NCBI GenBank assembly: GCA_030761205.1
Contig: JAULJL010000015.1
Span: forward strand, 7,941,501-8,005,500
Length of the DNA: 64,000 nt
Origin: Fremontodendron californicum
Lineage: Eukaryota; Streptophyta; Magnoliopsida; Malvales; Malvaceae
Direction of reading: 5' to 3'
Program-made: the position numbers and the translations under genes
Shown: in pieces, positions 1 to 9,866 of the stretch
How the letters are laid out: the number at the start of each line of letters is the position of its first letter
Position numbering within the stretch: position 1 is the first letter of the stretch
Notes under the pieces: generated by a model
Seen by the model: the letters and a program-made list of their open reading frames with translations, nothing else
Told to the model about the DNA's origin: nothing
Database searches by the model: none

Positions 1-732
1 GAGGTGGTGGGCGAGGAAGAGGTTGGGGTTATCGTGGTAAGTATGCTTTATTCACAGCTTATTCAAGGAGCATATTTTATCACTTTGAAAAGTTTTATGT
101 TTGTGAACCTATGCAAGTAACCATTGCTAAAATCTTACTTCATATGTGCTAAACAAAAATAGATCATAGGTGAAGGTTCTTTGTCTTAAAATTGCAAACA
201 TGGGTATAGAGTTTCATTGCTGCTCATCAATACTTGCATCATCGACCAATTCTTTGCCAATTTCGACTCGTTTTGATCTAAACAACAATCCAATTTATCT
301 GATTGACTACAATATAAGGAGTGTAGAACAAGCAAAGCTTTTGAAAATAGATCAAATAAAAGAATTTCTAGTTTAAATGTTAGCTGTAATGAATTAGAAT
401 TCGAAGGAAACATACACAATGATCATACCAATAATCTTTTAATTTGGACTGACAGCTTTTGCTAGTTATAAGTTAGTTATGAGTCATGGCAGTTACACCT
501 ATCAAAGTAGCTAAAAAATTACTGAAACAAGTTCAAATTGAAGAATACTAGAATAGAATCCGTTAACAAATGAATCTCAATTTGCTAACTATTACTTAAT
601 CAAAATTTGTTTGGCTCTTTTATTCTGACAGGTGCTGGTTACGAAAGAGGTAGAGGGGGAGGGGGAAGAGGCTATAGCCGTGGCCGTGGAAGGATGGGTG
701 GTGGTCGCTCAAGGGGCGGCAGTGGCTACTAA
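1..732 (+). CDS. 3' end of RGG-box RNA-binding protein gene, probably Alba-domain family (partial)
   Basis: Two terminal exons are visible: 3-36 in frame (the gene begins left of the window) and 632-732, separated by a phase-1 intron with GTAAGT donor and ACAG acceptor. The joined C-terminus is almost only Gly, Arg, Tyr and Ser (GGGRGRGWGYRG, then GYERGRGGGGRGYSRGRGRM and GGGRSRGGSGY before TAA), an RGG/RG tail that usually binds RNA and is a target of arginine methylation. Plant Alba proteins of the long class end this way, and an Alba gene (At3g07030, from memory) lies beside NSN1 in Arabidopsis, which supports that assignment. The globular domain is outside the window, so another RGG protein such as an LSM4 or fibrillarin-type protein cannot be excluded. 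About 400 bp of 3' UTR-like sequence follows. Confidence 0.7.
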
Positions 733-1200
733 AGCATAATCAAGGACTGATGAAGCTCATTTTTTTTTATTTATTTTTTTCCTTTTAGCTAAATGCTTGC
801 CTTGGCCAGTGGGGAAATTATGGCAGTAATGTGTCTAATAGAGTGAGATGTGGATTAAAATCTCCAGCATTACTAAGCAGTGGTTTTGTGTTTGCTTTCT
901 GCATTATATGGATGTGGGCAAGGTTGTTTTTGTTGGTCTTTTTGCATTTAGCCAAGGGCAAGTGGATGGGTTATGATTGTGCTGTAATTCAAGTTACCCT
1001 TTATGGTTGCCAAATGCCAATACCCTATCATGTTTATATATATAAATATATATTTCTTTATTCCTTGGAAGTCTCTCTCTTGTCTCCCTGGTTCTCTTTG
1101 CCAGCCACAGGAATTCAAAGCCATGCCCAGTAAGGCAATGGAATGAAAAGGGAAGTCATAGAAATTCCCTTCCTTACTACGTACGAGATTTATTTATGGG
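733..1200 (+). other. 3' UTR and downstream flank of the RGG-protein gene
   Basis: T-rich, moderately GC sequence immediately after the stop codon, with no further conserved reading frame; composition falls to very AT-rich after about 1200. The 100-codon open frame starting around 831 has no start ATG and no recognisable domain, so it is read as untranslated. Confidence 0.5.
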
Positions 1201-1441
1201 TTGGATTGGGGTTTGAAGTTATTTTATTTGAAAATTTATATCATTATTTAAAATAAAATTAAAAAAATTATTTTTATATTAATATTTATAATTAAATTTA
1301 AATAATTTTTTATGTTATTGATGAACAGTAATTTAAGTTGAACTAATCTGAATTAAAAAAAAATTCTTTTTTAGATTTGGTCGAATATAAATCAAATTTG
1401 TTGGATCGAAAGAATAATTCATCTTTGAATAGATCTATTAC

Positions 1442-1488
<47 letters not shown>

Positions 1489-2469
1489 GGGCTATGCTCT
1501 CTAGGCCCATTATATGCAGGGCTTGACAGGCCCTAGCTCGTCTGCTTATTAGTGTACATAAAGAGAATTAGAGTTTTGTTTTCTTTAGTCATTAATTAAA
1601 GAACATTGTCAGGTCAGTCATTCGTTAGATTTCATGAAAAAAAAAAAAAAACGTTTTAATTGTCATCTAGTACATAGGTGTTGAACTGTAATACAGCATT
1701 CTCATAGTTGAATGGAATTTAAAAAAAGAAAAAAAAACTAAAACCATAAAAAAACATAATAAATAAATATATTTGGTGCAATGAAAAGAAAGATTGATTT
1801 TTGCCATGATAATAAAGGAAAAAAAAGTAGGCAAATACAATTTGAACATTACACGTCAAACAAAACATATTGCTATATAGATATGATAATTAGTATATGC
1901 AAAATGTATCTCATAATTTTTTTATGTTAATTATGTAAAATCATAAACACAAATATAATGCGTGTATTAAATATGTTTGTTAATTGTATTTAAACATATA
2001 TTATTTTCATATTTATTAAATATATATTACTGTTAATTGTATTTAACGTCATAATCTAGTTAATTCTATCCTATCCTGTCAATAATTGTAAGATTTCTTC
2101 CTACGATACTATCAACACATAAAACTCAGCAAAAAAATTTGAATTAAGTTTAGCTAAATTCACATAAATTATGTACATGAGGTTCATGCATCTAAAAGAA
2201 AAGATTCCTTGATAAAAGTACTGAGATAGGTTTTTTTTTCTTTGTCAAGAGAAACAAAAATGTTGCACCTGAAGAAAACAAAACAATGTTAATGAACAAA
2301 GCCACAAAAAATGTCCTCATCCATAATCTATTATCTTTGCCCCATGATTAAGTCCAGATTCAGTTTAGTATGTGAATTATTACATAGAAAAAGTACCCAT
2401 ACCATCCTCTAATTAGAATCAACTTGCTACATGGATAATTAAGGTTAGAATTGTTTAAGGGTTGAATTA
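1201..2469. other. AT-rich intergenic spacer
   Basis: No credible coding sequence. It contains an (AT)n microsatellite, a poly-A stretch near 1637 and degenerate AT-rich tracts of the kind left by old transposons. Confidence 0.6.
1446..1484. repeat. (TA)n microsatellite
   Basis: About 19 uninterrupted TA units. Confidence 0.95.
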
Positions 2470-2972
2470 CGTGGATTGTTTTAATATTTGAAAGGTTTGG
2501 ATAAAAATATTAAACCCATCAAATGAATTTGGATAAAAAAATAAGACCTATTTAAAAACGGATCGAGCCTTAATTTTAATATTCAAGAGCTAAATCTAAC
2601 TCTTTCGGCTCGTTTTGTCAGTCATATAATATATATATTTTATATTTTATATTTTTATAAAATATAAATATATTTTATAATATTATAGTGTAAACATTAA
2701 AAATATATATTAAATTATTTATATTTTAAAACTTAATAATAAAAAAGGAAAGAAATATTAAAAAGTAAATAAAAAATACAATATATATTTTTTAATTTTG
2801 TAAAAAAAATGTTATCCCATCTAGATGGACATAGACTATACCATTTAATAATTTAGACGGATATGAGCATAATATGAAACCCAAATTATTGAGTCGGATC
2901 AAACTTAAACAAATATAAATAATGTTAATACCATACCTAAGTTCAAACTGATTCATAAATACTTTTAGACTA
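2470..2972 (-). mobile_element. TIR element, 'CATGGATC' family, copy 1 (degenerate)
   Basis: Read on the minus strand, this stretch matches the element at 5397-5915 along most of its length. The two share segments around 'GTTAATACCATACCTAAG' versus 'GTTGATACCATACCTAAA', and 'TTTGGATAAAAATATTAAAC' versus 'TTTGGACAAAAATATTAAGT'. The ends are eroded. No transposase frame is present. It is read as a non-autonomous DNA transposon relic, class assigned by inference. Confidence 0.6.
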
Positions 2973-3370
2973 GATTAATTGTATAAATATAATAATTGTA
3001 TAAATATAATATAAATATTAAAATTTTAAATATGAACAAGTTAAATAGTATTAAATGAGTAATGCATTAATCATATTTATTATATTGTTTTTATATTTAT
3101 TAAATATAATGTATTTTATTTTTATATGGTGTTTAAAATTATTAGAAGAAAATTAAGCAAAGAACAGTAGAAATTTTGGTATTGGTAGGAGTCTTTTTTT
3201 GTTGGCCCCTCTGCAGCAAAGCAAAGGGGACGTGGCAGTCAGTTGTGTGTTGAGAGATGTATGATAAATTGAGAATATAGACGGAAAGTCGTCTTGATAC
3301 ATGTTTATTTTTTTAACCTCATTTCTTCTTCCGAATCTTCACTACTGTGTATAAAATGAAAGAGAAATTG

Positions 3371-3393
3371 AAAAAAAAAAAAAAAAAAAAAAA
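3371..3393 (+). repeat. poly-A tract in the SDI-like leader
   Basis: A 23-base A run 18 bases before the start codon, within the probable 5' UTR. Confidence 0.9.
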
Positions 3394-3411
3394 GAGGTGG
3401 AGGCCAAGAAG

Positions 3412-6400
3412 ATGATCATCAGTTCGAAGAATAATAAGAATAAGATGACGATGAAGAGCTGCTCTAAAAAAGAAGATCTTTTCCATGTTATTCATAAAGT
3501 TCCTCAAGGTGATACTCCTTATGTTAAAGCCAAACATGCTCAGGTGATCTCTCTCTCTCTCTCTAATTCCTTCTGCTTTGATTTGCTTTGATTTAATCTG
3601 CTCTGCTTCTTCATCACTTGTTTTCTTTTCAGAAAGGACACAAAAAAAAAAACCCCCATTTTTCTTAATTTCTTTTCTTTGGCAAATATTAGAGCTTCTG
3701 CTACAACCTTTTGCACCCAGAAAAAAAATATATTTTTCTTAATTTTTCTTGAAGTTTAATATATTTAGTATTAAGCAAATATAGATAATTTGATGACGAT
3801 TTACTTGTAACATATATAATTACCATTTACTATTTTGCTTTTATGGATTAATTACAGCACTTTTTCAAACAGTTTAGTTTTTGGAGGAAATTAAACGGTA
3901 AAACCTAGCTACCTAATATTTTCTTGGTCTTTTTTCCGGAAACAAAGGTTAGAAAAGTTTATCAATATAGGAAGAGAACAAGGAAGATTGATGGAAAACC
4001 TAGCTATCCCATGAAAGAAACTAACAGAAATTAAGGAAGATTTGCTGATGATTATATATATATATATAGGTGCATGAGTGATGATCACCATAATTTCCCT
4101 TCATCTAATAACAAGTCAACAGAATCGTCTCAATGAATAGTTGGCTTTGTTTTCTCTTCCTTTTTTCGTTTTTATTGGAGATCTCAAAATTGGGCTGCAG
4201 ATCTACAAATCTTCTGTTGATGTTCAAACTTGAAACAACTAATTTTCTACTACAACTATTCATCATTTGCTTCTCTCCATTTAATTTTTTTTAAAAGTAC
4301 TTGATTAACATTTTCTTTTGTTTTTGCTAGTAATGATTTAAATTTTTTGTTATGCGACTCTAATTATTAATAAATAATCTTATATATATATGTAGTTAAA
4401 TCATCTTCAATCTCTTTTTTTTTTCATAATATCTAAAGTTCGATTAATCGGTGTTTTGGGTGTCTATAAGTATGATTAAGTGTTATTAATTATTATTTTT
4501 TAAAAAATTACATTTAATGTATTATTTTTATTAAATTTTAAAAAAAATTAATGCATTATTCATATATTTTTAAAAATATTATCTTAACCAATATAACTAA
4601 ATATTGATTGACATTTTTTTTTATAAAATTAAAGAATTCTTCTCTTCAAATATTAATGAAAGTACCTTATACCTATAATTGACTTTTAATTAGAACTTAA
4701 TTTGCTCTTAACCCACTTGTTAATTTAAGCAAGTTTTCTTCTTCCTTTTTTGATATAATAAGAAATTAATAATGTTATAATTAAAATCTCTATTTATTAA
4801 ATCTCACTCTTCTTCTTACATAAAACTAATTCAAAGAACACATTATCATAAATTTATTTATAACTTTAGTTATAAATCTCATTTCTTAAAGCTATACAAA
4901 ACTAATTTCAGCAAGTTACAAAAACGAACTTAGTAAAATTTATTTAGATGGTATTGAAGATATTATTAATTATACTTAATTCTCTTTGGGTTTGATCCAA
5001 AATTTTGAAAATTTGGTTATAATTTTGTTAAAACTAAAGTGAAACCATAATCAAACAAGCTAAGTGATCAAACATCAGCTAATTACAATTAGCAGCTGTT
5101 TTGAGATTGATAATTCTCCTTGATCAAACATCAGTAACTGTGGAATGACATGATCCGATCAAAGCATGAATATTTCGTGCTTTAGCATTGAAATTAATGT
5201 GGGACATTTCTTTCTTCTGGATAGGTCCAAGATAGAAATAATTAGTCACCCTTTCCTCGTTCTTGTTATGTCACTTTATATTGCTTCAATCAATCTGTCA
5301 AAGCCTCACAAGTAATTGACACACACACATATACATGCCTTAATAATTTAGGGAAATGTAACCAAAGGGGAATAATGAACCTTCCCATGGTTGGGGTTAA
5401 AGGTGTTCATGGATCAGGTCGGATTTAGGTATGGTATCAACATCTTCGGTCCAGTCCAAAATATGGACTTCAAATTCTGATCAAACCCACTCATATTTAT
5501 AAATGGGTAGTCTAAACCCGTTTAGGTCCGTATTATTTTTCTAAAAAAATTAAAACAAATATTTTTTTATTATTAATTTTTTAATAATTTTATCATTTTT
5601 TTATTAAGTTTTAAAATATGGATAACTTAGCATATTTTTAAATGTTTATACTATAATATTAAAAAATATATATATTTTTTATATGATATAAATTACATAA
5701 TATATAAAATATAAAAGTAATATATTATATAAATGAAAAACGGGTCGGGCCAAGCTCGGGCCTTGATTGTTGGAACCAAGGCCCGACTCATTTTTTAAAT
5801 GGGTCTCATTTTTTTGCCCAAACTCATATTTCGGACTTAATATTTTTGTCCAAACCCTCCAAAATATGGACGGATCTTCGGACTTGGATGGATAACCAGA
5901 TCCATGAGCAGGTCTAGGGGGGGCCTCAACTCAAATCTCAAGAAGTCAAGAGTATAGTAATTAGTAGTGCTGAGTAGGATTATCTCATATCGATTAAGAT
6001 TAAAATTAAGATTAAGATTTTTTACGATTTTATATTTAAGTTGAACTTATTGTTAATAGGTTTTATGTTTAACCCTTAACATTATACATCAGAGTTCGAG
6101 TTTGTTATGTTCCTATTACTTATTGTCCCGTATGAGTTTGTGTTAGTACCGAGCCTTTTCTACTATCTTGAGAGCTTCGAAGTACATAATTTGTCTAACT
6201 CTAACCTCACCAGCGTTTGATGGAAAACCACTTATTTGGTGACTGATATTGATCAGATCGATTTCCCCTCGATCGATAATGCCGATATAATATTAAATTC
6301 AAGTTGAAAGAAGTTTTATTGTTTCGTGATATGCACTTACTACTTAAGCACCTAATCAGATCGATTCCCCCTCGATCGATAATGCCGATATAATATTAAA

Positions 6401-8569
6401 TTCAAGTTGAAAGAAGTTTTATTGTTTCGTGATATGCACTTACTACTTAAGCACCTAAATGTAATATTTCAAGCTATAGCATGAAGAGTACTTGTAGCTG
6501 GCTTAATTAGTCTACAATTCTTTACTAAAAGGAAGTATGCAATTAATTAGACCTGATAATTCGTGCATTCGTATCGTGTTCGTGTTTTTTTTCGTGTTAT
6601 AATCGTGTTTAAAGTGTTTTATATTTGTATAAATTTTGACGTGTTAATAATTTCTGTTATATAGATTTTGACATGTTCGTGTATTCGTGTCGTGTTTCAT
6701 GTTATATTTTAATTCTTTTTTCTTCGTATCGTATTCATGTCGTGTTTTGCCTTGAATGTTGTAGCTGGTACAAAAGAACCCAGAAGCAGCAATAGTATTA
6801 TTTTGGAAGGCAATAAATGCCGGGGATAGAGTGGACAGTGCACTAAAGGACATGGCCGTGGTGATGAAGCAACTGAACAGAAGCGAAGAAGCTATTGAGG
6901 CTATCAAGTCTTTCAGGGGTCGTTGCTCTAAACAAGCACAGGACTCACTTGATAATGTTCTCATTGACTTATACAAGGTATATACTATCTTACACGGATT
7001 TTTTATTTTTCTTAAAATATTCGTATCCGATACTTGTTTTTAACATATATCCGAACATAAATCTATAAAGTATGGTCCTCTAAATATTTGAAAAAACTTT
7101 TAAAAAAAATGAACATATCGACACTCACTACGAAAACGGATAACATAATATATAGGGATGATTGATATTCCATGAATTTTCAATCCCCCGCAACTATATA
7201 TATTTGAACTAGTTTGCCTTTTTTGGGTTCGTAAGATGACATTGATCATAAATGAATTTGGCAGAAATGTGGAAAAGTAGAGGAGCAGATTGACTTAATA
7301 AAAAGAAAGCTAAGATTAATATACCAGGGAGAGATCTTCAATGGAAAACCGACCAAGACAGCTCGCTCCCATGGGAAGAAGTTCCAAGTTTCCGTTAAGC
7401 AAGAAACTTCAAGATTACTGGTATGATTTTGATTTTGCAACCAGCTCGATAGCTTGATATATAGAGTACAATATGTCGTTAGCAATTAGCGATTTAGATT
7501 CAAACTTCACCAAACTAAAAAAAAAAAAAAAAGTCTTTTGGTGACAAATGTCTCCATCTTGCACTACTAATTAGGGGTGTTCATTATTTGGTTTTAACTG
7601 AATTAATCGATCGAAATCAAATTCGATTCAGTTAATCAGTTAACTAAAAAAAATTTCGGTTCGATTATTGGGAGAGGTTTTTGATAAATTTCAGTTCATT
7701 CGGTTCGGTTAAGCGAAAATAATCGAATTAACTATATTAATCAAAATTTGAATTTAGAGTTTTATTATGTTTTAGTATGTTTGATATTTGGATTTTATTA
7801 TAGTTTTATGTTTTGCTTTTGGATTTTGGATTTTGGTTGGTTGAATATATTATTAGATGGAGTACAATTAGCTTGTTTTGATATTTTGAGTTTTTGACTG
7901 GATATTTACAATCATGTATTAAAAACAAGCTGTAAAGTAAAGTTAATATTCATTTCAGTTAATAGAAAATCGATCGAATTAATCGAAATAATTTTGATTC
8001 GGTTAATTTATATATTTTTTTATTCGATTCGATTAACGATTAAAATAAATAAAAAATCAATTAATTCAATTAATATAATTTTAATTTGATTATTAACTGA
8101 ACCGACCGTCTAAACATCTCTACTACTACTACTAATAATAGAACCGGTCGATTGATAAATGTGACAGGGAAATTTGGGGTGGGCTTACATGCAGAAATCG
8201 AACTACCTGACAGCAGAGGTGGTGTACAGAAAAGCCCAGATGATTGACCCGGATGCCAACAAGGCCTGTAACTTGGGCCTTTGCCTGATCAAACAAGGCA
8301 GGTATGATGATGCTGCTTCAGTCCTTGGAGATATATTGCAAGGTAAAATTCCAGGTTCAGAAGACACTAAAGCCAGGAACAGAGCTGAGGAATTGTTAAT
8401 GGAACTTAAAGCCTTTCAGCCACCATTGAAATTATCTGATATTATGGGCCTTGATGATGATTTTGTCAATGGGCTTGAGCTTTTATTGAATGAATGGGCC
8501 CCAGTTAGATCAAAGAGACTACCCATTTTTGAAGAGATTTCCTCATTTAGAGATCAATTGGCTTGCTAA
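3412..8569 (+). CDS. SDI1: SULFUR DEFICIENCY-INDUCED 1/2-like TPR protein (MS5 family)
   Basis: Four exons, all phase 0: 3412-3543, 6765-6977, 7265-7420 and 8168-8569, encoding 300 residues, the usual length of SDI/MS5-type proteins. The chain opens with a basic leader, then DLFHVIHKVPQGDTPYVKAKHAQ, followed by TPR helices (EAAIVLFWKAINAGDRVDSALKD..., SRLLGNLGWAYMQKSNYLTAEVVYRKA, NKACNLGLCLIKQGRYDDA). These are the family's hallmark blocks. In Arabidopsis SDI1 and SDI2 are induced by sulfur starvation and repress glucosinolate synthesis by binding MYB28; POLLENLESS3/MS5 is a meiotic relative. The first ATG is at 3412, just after a 23-A tract; 5 in-frame codons upstream lack an ATG. Intron 1 is 3.2 kb and intron 3 is 0.75 kb, and both carry transposon relics. 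The SDI versus MS5-paralog assignment rests on the short C-terminus. Confidence 0.9.
5397..5915 (+). mobile_element. TIR element, 'CATGGATC' family, copy 2, inside SDI-like intron 1
   Basis: The left end (AGGTGTTCATGGATCAGGTC) and the right end (GATCCATGAGCAGGTCTAG on the plus strand) are imperfect inverted repeats sharing TCATGGATC. The interior contains repeated 'GGGTCGGGCCAAGCTCGGGC' and 'CAAGGCCCGACTCA'-type blocks, with about 200 bp of AT-rich core. No transposase. It is a hAT-like non-autonomous element by inference, with related copies at 2470-2972 and 40003-40260. Confidence 0.65.
6252..6457. repeat. 103-bp tandem duplication in SDI-like intron 1
   Basis: Two adjacent units, 6252-6354 and 6355-6457, start with ATCAGATCGAT and end GCACCTA. 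They are nearly identical (one obvious C/T difference at 'GATTTCCCC' versus 'GATTCCCCC'), so the duplication is recent. Confidence 0.95.
6549..6756 (+). mobile_element. 'CGTGTTCGTGTCGTGT' repeat family, copy 1
   Basis: Starts AGACCTGATAATTCGTG and is rich in CGTGT/TCGTG words up to 8 bp before exon 2 of the SDI-like gene. The same order of blocks recurs in reverse at 13185-15036 and in the same sense at 36216-36385. It has no open frame and its class is unknown. It supplies the polypyrimidine-poor sequence directly upstream of the exon 2 acceptor. Confidence 0.65.
7572..8121. mobile_element. TIR element ('AGGGGTGTTC...CGGTTCGGTT' type) filling SDI-like intron 3
   Basis: It begins TAGGGGTGTTCATTATTTGG and ends CTGAACCGACCGTCTAAACA followed by TCTCTAC. 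The ends are imperfect inverted repeats, and the body repeats AATCGATCGAATTAA/TTCGGTTCGGTTAA motifs on both strands. This is a common plant non-autonomous element layout. No coding capacity. It ends 46 bp before exon 4. Confidence 0.6.
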
Positions 8570-9120
8570 GTTAACAATAAATAATATTTGTTCTTTTGGT
8601 TTGGGTGTTCAAAAAGTTGTTTTGTGATATATATATTTGGGGTGGGATTAGTTTCTATTAGATATGTAGGAATAATGTGTGCTGTAAATAGTGTAGAAGT
8701 TCATGATAGGGTTTGTTGCCAAAACCTATTTGCATGCCTTCTAATAAAACTAGCTCTTTGTTATATGGGAATTTCTAAAGTACAAAAATCCAAAGGGAAA
8801 TAGGTTAATCTACTTTGAAATAATGCAATTATTATTATTATTTTTTTTAAAGTTTCTACACCACTCAAATTTTATATCAATTGATATTAATACTAGTAAT
8901 TTTTTTTTCCTACATAAATTTCAATCAAAATCTAAGAAAAATTTCAAAAACAGGTTGTGTAAATTAATAATTTATACATAGATACACAATTATAATTTGA
9001 AAAAACAAGCTAAGTAGCTAACCCATAAAATTCCTTCAAACCTTCCACTCTCAAAATTTGATCTATTTCACACAAATCTCTAAAAAAACAAAGGTTGTAC
9101 CTTTTTGCAGCTTCAATCAA
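8570..9120. other. convergent 3' flank of the SDI-like gene
   Basis: 3' UTR-like T-rich sequence to about 8820, then AT-rich spacer. Nothing else is recognised. Confidence 0.5.
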
Positions 9121-9310
9121 ATGGCAGCTAAAGCCCCAGTAGGCCAGTAATAATAACAGACAAAGATGAGATGAGAAAGTGGTAAAGAAAGATGAAATCC
9201 CACGGGAAAACAAATGGGTTAGTTCCCACCATGGGTTACTACCTTCACCAAGGTCACCTGTCACTCATCCAAGAAGCACACAAGCTTAGTATCATGCTCC
9301 TAGAAAGGAA
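9121..9310 (+). pseudogene. pantothenate synthetase (panC/PTS) 5' fragment, broken
   Basis: The frame at 9156 reads TDKDEMRKW, a stop (TAA, 9183-9185), then RKMKSHGKTNGLVPTMGYYLHQGHLSLIQEAHK. This is the N-terminal signature of plant pantothenate synthetase, with the HxGH nucleotide-binding motif preserved as HQGH. An ATG-initiated MAAKAPV at 9121 resembles the normal N-terminus but is out of frame with the rest. The defects are a frameshift near 9140-9155, an in-frame stop, and one extra Tyr codon next to the HQGH motif. Similarity ends after EAHK, so only the first roughly 50 codons of an enzyme of about 300 remain. It lies between the converging SDI-like and VAMP genes and is not expected to make a protein. 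Confidence 0.78.
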
Positions 9311-9866
9311 CCATGAATCCCACATCGACTGTTTACAAGAGTTCAACCGAGTGTATAATTGTTCACACCATCATCAATTTGTGAGACGTCTTTTATGGAT
9401 AAAACCGTGAAGCTCAATAGATCGAAACTGACAATACCTTATAAGTTAGTGTGGACAGTGACACTTAACCAGCTCCAACATGTTCAATGCATTGGAGTTT
9501 AAAAGCACAATCGTACCCCAGATGGCAAGCCAGCCATTAACCCATGAGGAGTCGTGAGCTATAGCAAGGCTTGATTGTAGAACCACTTCATGTCCCTAAC
9601 AAGATCATCTGAAAGTACCTTCTTTAATATATATATTATCAAAATTCAATTTCCATAGTTCGAATTTTCACACATCAACAAACTTAGTGGTATCAAAGAA
9701 CCCAAAAATATAAACTACACAAATATACATGCACACAGTCTTCTAATATAGGCTACAGCAGAAAAGCACGTGTAATAAATATAACTATGAGGAGCATCAA
9801 TATTACTTGTGACTGCTACAACACCGATCCATGAGTGGCAATAGAATATAACAATCGAGCAATTCG
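9311..9866. other. 3' UTR/flank of the VAMP gene
   Basis: No coding sequence recognised; the part next to 9867 is the presumed 3' UTR of the minus-strand VAMP gene. Confidence 0.5.
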
